DNA from: Euperipatoides rowelli
Lineage: Eukaryota; Onychophora; Udeonychophora; Euonychophora; Peripatopsidae
Strand: one strand, 5' to 3'
Assembly: GCA_003024985.2 (NCBI GenBank)
Contig: PXIH01S0022811.1
DNA length: 10,369 nucleotides
Positions 1 to 8,514 of the stretch are shown in pieces. Numbering within the stretch: the stretch's first letter is position 1; each line of letters opens with the position of its first letter. The notes under the pieces are model-generated. The model searched no databases. It was not told the DNA's origin and was given only the letters and a program-made list of their open reading frames with translations. The position numbers and the translations under genes are program-made.

Positions 1-330
1 AAGGTTTGAAAATCTTATAGTTTAGCAAAATCAACCATTGTCCAGTAATTATTTAACAAAAACATCCATAGTTCGTGGACTTTGGTTCTTTTTGTGTAAA
101 TTTATGAGATTTTCTTAATCTGTTCCATTGTTAAAACTATGTTTATAATCAGTTAATCCATGTAAATTTATTAGGCTATAAGATAGCACAATGTCTGTGT
201 TGAAAAAATGCAAACTATTTTAAAGAAGAAACGAAAGTTGAAGAAGAAAAATATTATAAAAAAAAAAAAAGTTGTTTTGCTTGTCTTGAAAAATTATGTT
301 TTTGCACTATGGCTGTTTTGCAAAAAAACC
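1..330. other. AT-rich intergenic DNA, no gene seen
   Basis: No reading frame, RNA fold or repeat end can be supported here. The stretch has A-rich runs near 258-270. The last 15 bases (about 316-330) weakly resemble the end of the tandem unit that follows, so the tandem array may once have begun earlier. Confidence 0.6.
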
Positions 331-571
331 CTTCAATTCTACGTTTGATTTTTCTTTCTTTTAGAAGTTAAGGGTATTGATCCTTTTTAAATAAAATTGG
401 ATCAAATCAATTAAATTATTGTACACTCATCTAAAAATGTAGTTTTTAGGTTCATCGTTTTTGACCCAGGTTTTCTCTTAGGAGTTAGGGTAGGTATGGG
501 TATACTTTTTAAATGAAATATATCGAAATTAATTACATTATTGTAGCCTGTTTCAAAAACATTTTTTACCC
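331..571. repeat. Diverged tandem repeat, about 118-bp unit, two copies
   Basis: Two successive segments (about 331-449 and 450-571) read alike in order. Each has a start like TTCA..CGTTT, then T-rich DNA, then TTAGAAGTTA (361) or TTAGGAGTTA (478), then CTTTTTAAAT, then AATTA..TTATTGTA, and finally a C/A-rich stretch followed by T-rich DNA. The match is clear in order and spacing but imperfect, so this is an old duplication rather than a young satellite. A minus-strand frame of 64 codons across it (411-605) has no recognisable content and is not taken as a gene. Confidence 0.5.
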
Positions 572-2010
572 CAATTTCTAAACAAATATATTTAAAAATA
601 ATCAATAATCTTAATTATAACTTCACTCTTATACCATTGTATATGTTTCAGATACTATTAATTTTGTGGATACATGTGTACATGTATACAGAGAGTATCC
701 TGTCTTAAACATGACTAGTTAAGCATTATTAGTTTCTAGGCTCTAATTATTTTTTTGACTTTTACAATTTCACTAAGCCATCCCATCCAGGACAGTATTT
801 CTAAGGTTTTTATTAATGTACTGTATGTATAAAAATTGTTTTTAATTAGTTGTTATTTTAAGCTGGCTATTTAAAGTGATTGGATATTTACTTTCATTCA
901 GTACATAACAAAATTAAAATTCATGATATCAGGGTGAGTCACATATATAATTATAGAATTATTGATGTCACTTATAAACAATAGTTTATAATTACTAATA
1001 ATTAAAAAAAATAACATGTATAATCATTATAGTCACAGTTAATTTAACAAATAATATTAAAAAAATATTTTGGTTAATCTTCCTGCAATAAAATGTTCAA
1101 TTAGCAGAGATAAAAGATAAATAGACTAAGCAGTAAGAGTGTTAAAATAAATCAATACTGCTGGTAAAGAGTTAAGATCTATAGTTTTCATTGACTTAAG
1201 CGATAAAAATGTTTGTTCTCATTAGGAAATTAGTTTCTGTTTGATTTAAAACTGTAGTTAATTAAACAGTTTATCATTTAAACAGGATAAGAAATAATAA
1301 CATTAAATTAAGCAATTTATTTTCGTACAACTATTGATGAATGAGAGCTTTTAATGGTGGGATGTATTTTTCTTCATAGAGTGATCAACTTTATCAATTT
1401 TCTAATATTAGTGTAGGTTCATTGCCAATCACAACTCGATGAAAACAAAATATGTATAAAGTATTGATTAAAAATTTGGCCCATGAGATAAAGGTTAATT
1501 ACATGATAACGAGACATGGTATTGTATTAAAAATTATTATATTAACAAAAGTTACCAAATATAGTCTACTAAAAGTTAATGGTTATCATTAAATTCTATC
1601 ATAGTGGGAATGGGAGATTTTTTAAAGTTCAATTCTTATGTCTAGTCTTATGGTTTGATTGGATCCTTCTTATGATGGGAAGGTACTAATTGAAGTTATG
1701 AAGAAATGTTTTAGCTAATGTGACCTAAGATTTAGTGTTCATAGGCATTATTTGCCAACTTATTCAATGCCTAGAATAACTTTAATTTATTTTTTAATTG
1801 GCTCAATTTTATTGCATTGTTTTATAGTTAGGGATGATGACCATACTTCAGAACATTATTTACAACTTTTTACATAAGTATCCTAACATAAGTGATGTAT
1901 AATATTTTTGATGTGCAAACATTCATTTATAAATTATTGTCTCTATAAATAATAGATGTTTTTTTTTATTGTACAAGCATAGGATATTATCATTTTGATA
2001 TGCAAATTTA
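572..2010. other. AT-rich intergenic DNA, no gene seen
   Basis: Reading both strands gives only short frames broken by many stops. A short alternating ACATGTGTACATGTATAC-like patch lies near 674-690. No splice-flanked exon, transposon end or RNA gene could be supported. Confidence 0.55.
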
Positions 2011-2019
2011 ATTTTAAAT

Positions 2020-2100
2020 AGGCTTGCGGGCCTAAGTGAATGGTTATATTGAACCGCTTGGCTCTCCATCAGCCAGGTTGGTCGCCAAACTCTGGCAAAG
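2020..2100. repeat. GC-richer patch with nested hairpin, possible old repeat
   Basis: This patch is visibly richer in G and C than the surrounding A/T. It contains a nested hairpin: GCCAG (2072-2076) pairs with CTGGC (2092-2096), and inside it TTGG (2078-2081) pairs with CCAA (2085-2088) around a TCG loop. Such patches in AT-rich animal DNA are often remnants of short interspersed repeats. No convincing tRNA A and B boxes could be set out, so the family is unknown. Confidence 0.3.
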
Positions 2101-2365
2101 GATAAAATTTGCAGATTTTCATATGTGCTACTGTATTATGTTTTTTTTTAACGTCTAATTGTATGTAAAATTTCCTTTATGAACATAAATAAACGATGTC
2201 AATATTTATGATTATTGTATGCAACTACAAACCATGTTATATGATAAGTATTGTTATGAATATTTTTTTTTTTAAATACTTTTATTTCAAATTGTCTTAG
2301 GAGAGCTTGTACATATTTAGCTATTCCTATTTAATTTTCTTTGTTAACTTTTAAGGCAAGTGCAG

Positions 2366-2409
2366 TCCCGTAACTATGGTGGTGCCATCCCATAACTAGA
2401 GTGGTGCCG
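2366..2409. repeat. 22-bp tandem duplication in a GC-rich patch
   Basis: Two adjacent 22-bp units match at 18 of 22 positions: TCCCGTAACTATGGTGGTGC.. at 2366-2387 and TCCCATAACTAGAGTGGTGC.. at 2388-2409. They sit at the start of a GC-rich stretch running to about 2470 (GTCGGTGCGGCC, GGAGGGCATAGCC). The text just before, CAGTCCCGTAACTA at 2363, begins with CAG like many hAT-type terminal repeats. No matching opposite end was found, so a hAT-like end is only a guess. Confidence 0.45.
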
Positions 2410-2469
2410 TCGGTGCGGCCTCACTGGTTGCAATCCTCAAGGAGGGCATAGCCACGTCGCAAATACGCT

Positions 2470-2953
2470 TAAAATCTTAGTAAAAAAAAAAAACTTATCA
2501 AATCAAATATATAAATAATTTGCCCTTACTAGCCTGCCATTATTACGGCATTAATGGCAATACTTACACCACTACCTTTTGCAATATTGCAGTTATATAG
2601 CATCATTTCAACCTTATAGATGCTTTTCAAATAACTTTGTTGGTAAACTCTCATTGCCATAGTATCTCTACACGGCGGCGTTAACAGTTGATATTGAAAA
2701 TGCAGATGTTATGTCATGTTAATCATGTATTGGTCATTGTTTTGTCTACTCTGTTCTATTCCACTGACAGATGACATCACTAGTCACCTGTTTCTAGTCA
2801 AGTTGGATGTGCCAAATCACAAACTAAACATTAAATAAAAGACATGCTAACACCACATGCACATTTGTAAAAGAAAGCACTCTAAAACTAAATGTTTCCT
2901 GGAAAATGTAATGTTTCATAGTTGTTGTTTTTTATTTTTATTTGTAAACTTGT
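2470..2953. other. Intergenic DNA, no gene seen
   Basis: This is moderately AT-rich DNA up to the left TTAA of the piggyBac-like element. No coding frame, repeat end or RNA fold could be supported. Confidence 0.5.
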
Positions 2954-2973
2954 TTAACACTAGAAGGGCCATC
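2954..2973 (+). repeat. piggyBac-like left end: TTAA plus terminal inverted repeat
   Basis: TTAA at 2954-2957 is followed by CACTAGAAGGGCCATC. The stretch CTAGAAGGGCC is an exact match to the inverted subterminal module at 5532-5542. It matches the outermost right end less well (CACTATAAAGTCC). GGCCATCT here also pairs with AGATGGTC at 2988-2995, giving a local hairpin between the terminal repeat and the next module. Confidence 0.8.
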
Positions 2974-2983
2974 TTTACTTAGT

Positions 2984-3019
2984 ACCTAGATGGTCCGCAA
3001 GCAGTCATTTTGACCTCTG
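2984..3019 (+). repeat. Left subterminal repeat module
   Basis: These 36 bp begin ACCTAGATGG and end TCATTTTGACCTCTG. They match the inverted right subterminal module (5508-5543) at about 29 of 36 positions, best in the last half. The module starts only 26 bp inside the terminal repeat start, whereas the right module is about 180 bp inside its end. Its core GTCATTTTGAC is a short palindrome, as expected for a transposase binding site, although binding itself is inferred. Confidence 0.75.
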
Positions 3020-3029
3020 GTGTTAATTG

Positions 3030-3369
3030 TATGGCTTCATTGTATATATCAAGTAATTACCGATTGTTTTTTTTTTATTTAATTTGTTTACTTGACATGT
3101 TTATTTTGCCTGGTGCTTCTGAAAGCATTCAAAATAATGCAATACAATGCAAAATAATGGGTTACAGGGAATTGTATGAGTAAATTACGAATTTATGTTA
3201 GATTTGATTTCAAATTACTGAAAAATATACACTATTTTTTTATTAGACTATTAAAATATTAGAACATTTAAAAACTATTATGGTCAAGACACAATATTGA
3301 AACACTCAACATTATAAACAAGTGAAAATGCAATATTTCTTTGCTATCTATGCTTGCAATTGTGAGTTG
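3030..3369. other. Non-coding left arm of the piggyBac-like element
   Basis: AT-rich DNA between the left subterminal repeat and the transposase 3' end. Near 3128-3160 there are short direct repeats of the type CAAAATAATGC / CAATGCAAAATAATG. No gene is seen. Confidence 0.5.
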
Positions 3370-5040
3370 TGTGACAAACAAATAGTGCAGGCGAGAGTCT
3401 TGCTTGAACACTGTCTACATAGTCTTATTACAGACAAAACATCCATTAAATGTTTTTTTTTTTTTTTTTTGCATTCAGACAGAACTTGACATTGTCATCG
3501 AGTTCCATCTTGTGTGGGCTCCTGATCTTTTTGGAATGGTATGCATTGATTAGATTATTTCTTCTTGTATGTTTCTCTAAGTTCCTCTATAAGTTGTAGA
3601 ATGAACTTGTGTCATGGTATCTTATTCCCCATTACCTCTTTATAGATTACCCATGAATTTATTGCTGCCAGATCAAGTATATTGTAAAACACATGGATTG
3701 TACAGGCCATCTGTGAGTTGCAGGTCTGACAAAATACCTTCTAGCCATCTGGTCAACAATATCCACACCAAATTTAGTGGAATTGTAAAATTGTATGATT
3801 TCTTAAAGCTTTGTTTGTCCATTTGATAACTGAACACTTGAATACAAAGTGCTTATCACCATATTTTTTTTTTGCCTTGGTACACAGTGAGTGTAATATC
3901 ACCTGCAGTCTTTAGTATGGTACTTTAATAAAGTTGTATTTTCAGGGCCTTCTAAGCCTCTGGTATTTCCTTTCTGACATGATTCATTGTTCCTACAATG
4001 CTTTGTTTGTTGTGCCTTTAGTCTCTTTGCCATTTCAAACTTGTAAATAAATGTCAGTGGTGATATTGCATACTTTCTTGAGCTATGAATCCATGAGCCA
4101 AATGATTACATTCTCATTCAATGACTCATTGGAAGGGCATAGGCCATTTTTCCCAAGGTGAGGGAAACCATTGCATATGAACTTAAGAGTCAACATCAAC
4201 AAAAAGCCAGAACTTTATGCCAAATTTATCAAGTTTGTTGGAAATGTATCGAACTTTACATGCTCATCTAAAGTAAGATTTCCCAGGTTTGTAGCATATA
4301 TGGCATTTGTTCCACATTGCAGATGCCAATGCAAATTTGTCAGACTCTAGTCGTGTTGATCTAGTTGGACGTATATCATTATTTTTTTTAATCTGTTTCT
4401 TCTCATTGTTTGAAAGAGAGCAGGAGGACTTGTAGCTTTATATGCTCCATGAGCATATAACAATGCAATAAATGCATCAAGCTCTTCAAGAGAAATTGAC
4501 TAGTTGATGACCAGTATGTTTTTGAACTACATTTTCAGTACACATTTTTATATGTCGTTACATTGGATCATTAATAAACAATCGTTGAGCACTAGACACA
4601 TTCCGTTTAGCATGTGGTGTCAGTCCTTCTGTTTCTTTCAACACATTTTCTCCAGCCAATCTTTCAGGATTATTTACATTACTTTTAATAACTGTACAAC
4701 ATGCTATGCCATCTTATCCATTAAACTTATCACCTATTACAGGTGGGGCCATCTCAGTAAAGAACCTCTGCTATCATGTCCTCTGTTATTATACCAAACA
4801 TCAGGATCTGATTCTAGTAAAGGATTGCCTTCAGTAGCTGTGTCGTCTGGATTGCTCATTTTTTCATCTTCATCATCCAAATTATATGGAGTTAGTCATA
4901 TCACATTCTGAGATTTCTCATCATATAGTTCAAAATCTGTGTCAGAATCATCAATATCTGATTCAAATTTATCTTGCCTTTGAAGTTCAAGTATTTGAAC
5001 TGGTATAAGACTTTTTTGGTAAGCCAGTATACCCTTGAAA
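3370..5040 (-). pseudogene. piggyBac-like transposase pseudogene (DDD, with Cys-rich C-terminus relic)
   Basis: Read on the minus strand. From 5040 to 4737 there is an acidic N-terminal region (ESDIDDSDTDF, then NLDDEDEKMSN) in one frame, broken by TGA at 4896-4898 and ended by TAA at 4737-4739. Next come SLEELDAFIALLYAHGAYK (about 4493-4437), STRLESDKFALASAMWNKC (4359-4303), LTLDEH with the first catalytic-type Asp (codon 4266-4268), DKFGIKFWLFVDVDS (4230-4186), NITTD with the second Asp (codon 4053-4055), IVGTMNHVRKEIPEA, LTVYQGKK, GVDIVDQMARRY with the third Asp (3769-3734), and HVFYNILDLAAINSWVIYKE (3695-3636). A Cys relic, NGCFVCNKTM (3447-3418), suggests the C-terminal zinc-binding domain used for end recognition. 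Order, spacing and total length (about 555 codons) fit the family. These pieces lie in different frames with many stops, and no start ATG could be chosen, so no active protein is made. Plus-strand frames over 3614-3826 and 4504-4911 are antisense shadows of it. Confidence 0.88.
3453..3470. repeat. T18 homopolymer inside the transposase 3' region
   Basis: Eighteen T in a row on the plus strand (A on the coding strand) lie between the last readable catalytic-domain segment and the Cys relic. The tract probably grew by slippage after the gene died, and it disrupts the link to the Cys-rich end. Confidence 0.85.
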
Positions 5041-5507
5041 AACTAACAGGAGTCAACAAATAAATGCAGGAGTGCGCAAATATGCAGTGAAATAAAATAT
5101 ATCAATCAACAGAGATACAGTAGGTAAATCCAAGAATATAAATAATTAAAATAATAGAGAAAAAACACTATGTTTCAAAATATTACCCCTATTCTTCAAG
5201 AGAAAATTAAGTAAGGAAGAAAAGGATTATGGAAATTTTATACTGAAATATGGGAATACTTGAAATCATATGATGTGAATACTGACCTCTGAAAAAAAAA
5301 ATCAAGGAAGAAAAAAGTATCAATTTTTTATAAAAAATATAACAATGTTCTAAGTTTGATTTTTTAAAGAAAGTAATTATTAATTTAAAAAAGGGTCATG
5401 ACTGTTTAATTATAACTTATTTTAATCATTCCAAAATAATATTGAAGTTTAATTAAAAAAAAGTAGGAGAAGGGGTGGAAAATGTCTTTATTTATTATTA
5501 AAAATAG
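5041..5507. other. Non-coding right arm of the piggyBac-like element
   Basis: Very AT-rich DNA upstream of the transposase relic, where its promoter and 5' untranslated region would have been. No TATA box or start site can be singled out against this base composition. Confidence 0.5.
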
Positions 5508-5543
5508 CAGAGGTCATAATGACCGCTGCTGGCCCTTCTAGGT
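5508..5543 (-). repeat. Right subterminal repeat module with 13-bp palindrome
   Basis: Inverted partner of 2984-3019. On the plus strand it contains GGTCATAATGACC (5512-5524), a palindrome apart from its centre base, followed by GCTGCTGGCCCTTCTAG. Read inverted, CTAGAAGGGCC is identical to the left terminal repeat. It lies about 180 bp inside the right TTAA. A second small hairpin, AGGTAA-AAAA-TTACCT (5540-5555), abuts it. Confidence 0.75.
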
Positions 5544-5685
5544 AAAAAATTACCTACAGAGTTTTCCTGCAGTAGTTACAAAGATATTTTTTTTAATGTA
5601 AATATTACACCTAAATTATTGAAAAGTCACTAAACTTCAACATTGTATGTACAAAAATATGATAATGATGATAACTTTAAAATCG

Positions 5686-5725
5686 CTAGAGTTCAAAATG
5701 ACCGCTGTGGACTTTATAGTGTTAA
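5686..5725 (-). repeat. piggyBac-like right end: terminal inverted repeat plus TTAA
   Basis: Read inverted this is TTAA, CACTATAAAGTCCACA, then GCGGTCATTTTGAACTCTAG (5705-5686), so the terminal repeat and the palindrome-type module are fused at this end. The 20-bp module matches the subterminal one at 5507-5526 with few changes. The flanking TTAA (5722-5725) equals the left target site. Confidence 0.8.
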
Positions 5726-6340
5726 ATAAATAATTAAATAGAGGGGTTCATCTTATGCTACCAATTTGTGATTCATAGAATGAAAACTTTTTGCTTTCAT
5801 GAAAAATTATAATGAAAATATAAAAGCACTAATATCAAAATCTTGTTTTTATTTGTATTCATTGCGATCAGAAAACAAAATCTTACTGACCGATATGACA
5901 TGAAGCTTCCATTACAAAAGCAGGAAAATAAATCGCAAAATGATGATTATAATAAAATAATTGAAAGCTGCCCAGATAAAAATTAATCATTAGCATAAAA
6001 GACTCAAAGGACTATCAAATATCTAATAGATTTCCAGTAGAAATGTATATAAAAAGAAAATTCCACTACTTGAAAAAGTGTCTGATTGAAGGACTAAACA
6101 ATATAGTTACAAAATTAGCAATAGCAAATAATGTTAATCATGGAAGAGGGTTATACAACCTTAAATGATAAATAAATTAAATTAAAAACTTTTTTTTTTT
6201 AAATTATGACCAATAACATGCATGAATCTGTTATACCTGCAAGAAATAACATTAGCCTAAACATTTTTTTTTTTTTAAACATAAACACAAATAAGACAAT
6301 ACAAAAATGTTAAAGCAGGATTACGTATAAGCTAAACAAG
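5726..6340. other. AT-rich intergenic DNA, no gene seen
   Basis: No frame, transposon end or RNA fold was recognised between the piggyBac-like element and the GC-rich hairpin. A and T runs at 6191-6200 and 6265-6276 are the only notable structure. Confidence 0.55.
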
Positions 6341-6350
6341 CTATAGCTTA

Positions 6351-6374
6351 GGGCCCCCACTTTCTTGGGGGCCC
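6351..6374. repeat. Perfect 8-bp G/C hairpin
   Basis: GGGCCCCC (6351-6358) pairs exactly with GGGGGCCC (6367-6374) across an 8-base loop, and is followed by more C and an A8 run. It is preceded by the palindromic AGCTATAGCT (6340-6349). GC-only stems beside A/T runs occur at ends of some hAT-type elements in invertebrates, but no partner end is visible here, so the origin stays open. Confidence 0.6.
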
Positions 6375-6387
6375 CCCAAAAAAAATT

Positions 6388-6441
6388 GTCCGAGTGAGCA
6401 ATTGTCATCAGCATTATTTGTCCCAATGTTGCACTTCGGAC
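6388..6441. repeat. Inverted repeat, GTCCGAGTG / CACTTCGGAC
   Basis: Arms at 6388-6396 and 6432-6441 pair with one bulged T across about 35 bases. It lies directly after the G/C hairpin, so both may belong to one decayed element. The 7-mer AATTGTC also repeats directly at 6384 and 6400. Confidence 0.45.
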
Positions 6442-6860
6442 GTCTCATACTCTTCACTCAATTTTAAATAGAACGTTTAAAGTATATAATATTGATATTT
6501 TGAAAATAATGAAACATTCCAATTAAGACTTTTACTAAAAATAATAGTGATTACTACAAACTGTCCTCTCTGCTAACCTATAATTAATTTATTTTGTTAA
6601 GAAAATGTAAACAAAATTATTAAAAATACAAAGGCATTTTTTTTTTTTTTTTAGTATTTTTTATCAATTAGCCTATCATTATTAATATTTTGATTATTTA
6701 TTTAATTGTATGCTTTTCACTATTTTTTTTCAACTTACAATTTTTATGAATATTTAAGAATTGATTTATTATAAGTTAAGATAATTTTGTTCAGATTTCA
6801 TTATAGCCTAAATATATCTTTTGTTTATGAAAATTAGTTTATTTGTTTGTGAAGAAATAA
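6442..6860. other. AT-rich intergenic DNA, no gene seen
   Basis: No coding or structural signal was found, apart from a T16-18 run ending at 6652. The LINE 5' region starts somewhere after this stretch. Confidence 0.5.
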
Positions 6861-6900
6861 TACTCCAGGGAGGAGGGCACAACATGAGCTATTTGTGGCG

Positions 6901-6919
6901 CTGGGTATGTGTAACCCAG
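6901..6919. repeat. 6-bp stem hairpin CTGGGT / ACCCAG
   Basis: CTGGGT (6901-6906) pairs exactly with ACCCAG (6914-6919) across seven bases. It lies in the GC-richer stretch that precedes the ORF1 relic, perhaps the 5' untranslated leader of the LINE. Confidence 0.45.
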
Positions 6920-6983
6920 AGGGTAGTTTATTACTCATTCCAAATGATTAAAAATTGTATTTCTTAACAGTCTAATCAAGGGA

Positions 6984-7005
6984 GGGTTAACATTGGTGTT
7001 AACCC
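6984..7005. repeat. 8-bp stem hairpin GGGTTAAC / GTTAACCC
   Basis: A perfect inverted repeat (6984-6991 and 6998-7005) with a 6-base loop lies immediately before the first readable ORF1 codons. It may be part of the LINE leader or chance structure. It contains TTAA twice but shows no piggyBac-like end. Confidence 0.55.
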
Positions 7006-8029
7006 TTTTCAGAAGAAAATCTACTACAACATGAAAATAATCTAGATCAGTTGAAGTTTGATAAAACCTTTTTTCTCAGCTACTCAATTTCAAATTTTGT
7101 TAAAAAATAATGTTGTTATCTTTTCAATTAGAGAGGGATTTCAGTTGTTTCAAATTGAATTATATAATATTATTCAACATCTAAATAAATTAAAACTGCC
7201 TAATTCTCTTAAGGCTATCTATCAACTGCAAAATCCAAAAGATTTTTATTTAGAGTATGAGATGAATCCACAAGCAAAAATCTTCATGAATAACTCTCTC
7301 AAAAAAAAAAAAATAGTAATAAAGTAACTTAATTAGTTGTTCCTCATTCACAACTAAATATGAGTAAAATCATTGTTGATAGAAGGCCTGCAACTAGCCT
7401 ACTATAAAGGACCTGCTGACCACATTATTGGAACACAAGGGAATAATTTCTGCTATTTATCCAGAAAATTTAGCTTATCAAATGGGAAGAAATATGAAAA
7501 ACGTAAGACTGAGATTACCTTTAAAATTAAAGATAATTATGATGTCACTAATTTGGCACACTTGGTAAAATTTAAAAGGGTTTATTTTAGATACCATGGT
7601 TTTGATCATCTGGCTCAACAGTGTAAGTTGAGGTATTGTTCGGGAGGTAATGGTCTCCATCCCCTTAAACATACTTATAAACATTGTATGCAGCCAGATT
7701 GAATAATGGACCGGTCCACTGGCAGCAATTATTTCTCAATGCGCAAAAGAATGAATTATTGGAAGAGGAAGCTCAGAGGTGTTCAACTATGGACACTAGT
7801 CAAAAAGAGGTGTGCCACCAATACTGGATGAAGTTGTCCCAGACCTAGGATTTGTAAACATAAAATGGTTAATATAAATAAACAAGAGGAGTGGAATAGT
7901 GGTCAAGGTGAAATGTCTAGCCAAATAATTCATTCACAGGATGAGTTGAATTCATTGTATGTCCACATAACTCCAAGTATGAAATTACAGGGTTCAAATT
8001 GTCAGAATCAAAAGCATAGTGATTCATAG
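7003..8029 (+). pseudogene. LINE ORF1 (Gag-like) pseudogene with zinc knuckle relic
   Basis: Hydrophilic coding-like sequence in shifting frames. A short piece at 7003-7065 (EENLLQHENNLDQLKFDKT) passes into the frame of 7058-7327 (KAIYQLQNPKDFYLEYE), which is interrupted by stops at 7325-7363. It then resumes in the same frame at 7373-7702 and changes frame near 7702 into Glu/Gln/Ser-rich text to about 8029. In the 7373-7702 segment, residues 71-84 follow CX2CX4HX4C spacing exactly (positions 71, 74, 79, 84), but the first two Cys are Tyr; His79 and Cys84 remain. Further Cys and His follow (Cys89, His96, Cys105). LKAIYQLQNPKDFYLEYE and the knuckle near the end resemble Tx1-type ORF1 nucleic-acid-binding proteins, which coat LINE RNA. 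No real ATG start is supported. The minus-strand frame 7478-7684 is a shadow. Family placement is from motif memory, not a search. Confidence 0.6.
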
Positions 8030-8290
8030 ATTACACCCCTCCTTGCCAATACAAAAAGAAGAAATAACATAATAGAAATAAAGAATCTGCTGTACTTCAG
8101 AAATTATACAGTTTGCACAACTTAAAAGCTTACTAGCTTTTATTACACTACTAAGTAGAAGACATTGACCAAATGCTCAATGTGACATTGGAATGATCTA
8201 TATCAAGATCTCACAGCTTGAGTCTGTTTAATTGGGTCATTCCAGCTATGGCTGGGATGAGAGTTCGGATATTAGAATTTCAACCAAATA

Positions 8291-8465
8291 ATGAAGACAC
8301 TATCTTGCCTTTCAATAAATATACATGGCTTAAATGTTGGATCCAAGTTGAGAGCGTTGCATAGGTTTATTCATTTTTCATCAGCCTGATTGGATACTCC
8401 TTCAGAAGACAAAGGTGGCTGTGGTGAATAATGGAAGATGGAACAAGTTTTTGACACTTTCATAA
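8291..8465 (+). pseudogene. LINE ORF2 N-terminus: endonuclease domain start
   Basis: ATG at 8291 opens MKTLSCLSINIHGLN, then SKLRALHRFIHFSSA, stopped by TGA at 8387. One base later the frame continues DWILLQKTKVAVVNNG and on to TAA at 8463. This fits the start of apurinic-type endonucleases of L1-like elements, where an N-x-N/H-G-L motif is followed about 29 residues later by LQET. Here the Asn codon (8318) and the LQKT position (8406) are 88 bases apart, matching that spacing. The catalytic Glu is replaced by Lys (AAG). The start about 260 bp after the ORF1 relic suits a second ORF. Confidence 0.65.
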
Positions 8466-8514
8466 TATTTACTGGTAATCATGTCAAACCTGTGAGTTTT
8501 TATTAAAGATCAAA

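Larger units (their letters stand above)
2954..5725 (-). mobile_element. Degraded piggyBac-like DNA transposon
   Basis: The element is bounded by TTAA at 2954-2957 and 5722-5725, the target site that piggyBac transposases duplicate. Inside these, the left end starts CACTAGAAGGGCCA and the inverted right end starts CACTATAAAGTCCA, matching at 11 of 14 positions. Total length is 2772 bp including both TTAA sites, within the usual 2.3-3 kb for autonomous piggyBac elements. The interior holds a minus-strand transposase relic from about 5040 down to 3370, and related subterminal repeats lie near both ends. Many stops and frameshifts show it is long dead. The calls rest on three independent signals (TTAA, terminal repeats, transposase motifs). 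Strand follows the transposase. Confidence 0.9.

Noticed and set aside
411-605. 64-codon minus-strand open frame
   Set aside because: Lies on a diverged tandem repeat, has AT-driven composition and no recognisable motif.
2030-2100. Possible tRNA or tRNA-derived SINE
   Set aside because: No cloverleaf and no convincing A and B boxes at proper spacing on either strand.
3614-3826. 70-codon plus-strand open frame
   Set aside because: Antisense to the GVDIVDQ and FYNILDLAAIN part of the transposase relic.
4504-4911. 135-codon plus-strand open frame
   Set aside because: It lies antisense to the piggyBac-like transposase relic, whose minus-strand text matches the family; the plus-strand frame is a shadow.
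6984-7005. TTAA-containing hairpin as a second piggyBac-type end or MITE
   Set aside because: Neither TTAA is next to a CACTA-type terminal repeat, and no partner was found.
7478-7684. 68-codon minus-strand open frame
   Set aside because: Shadow of the ORF1 zinc-knuckle segment on the plus strand.
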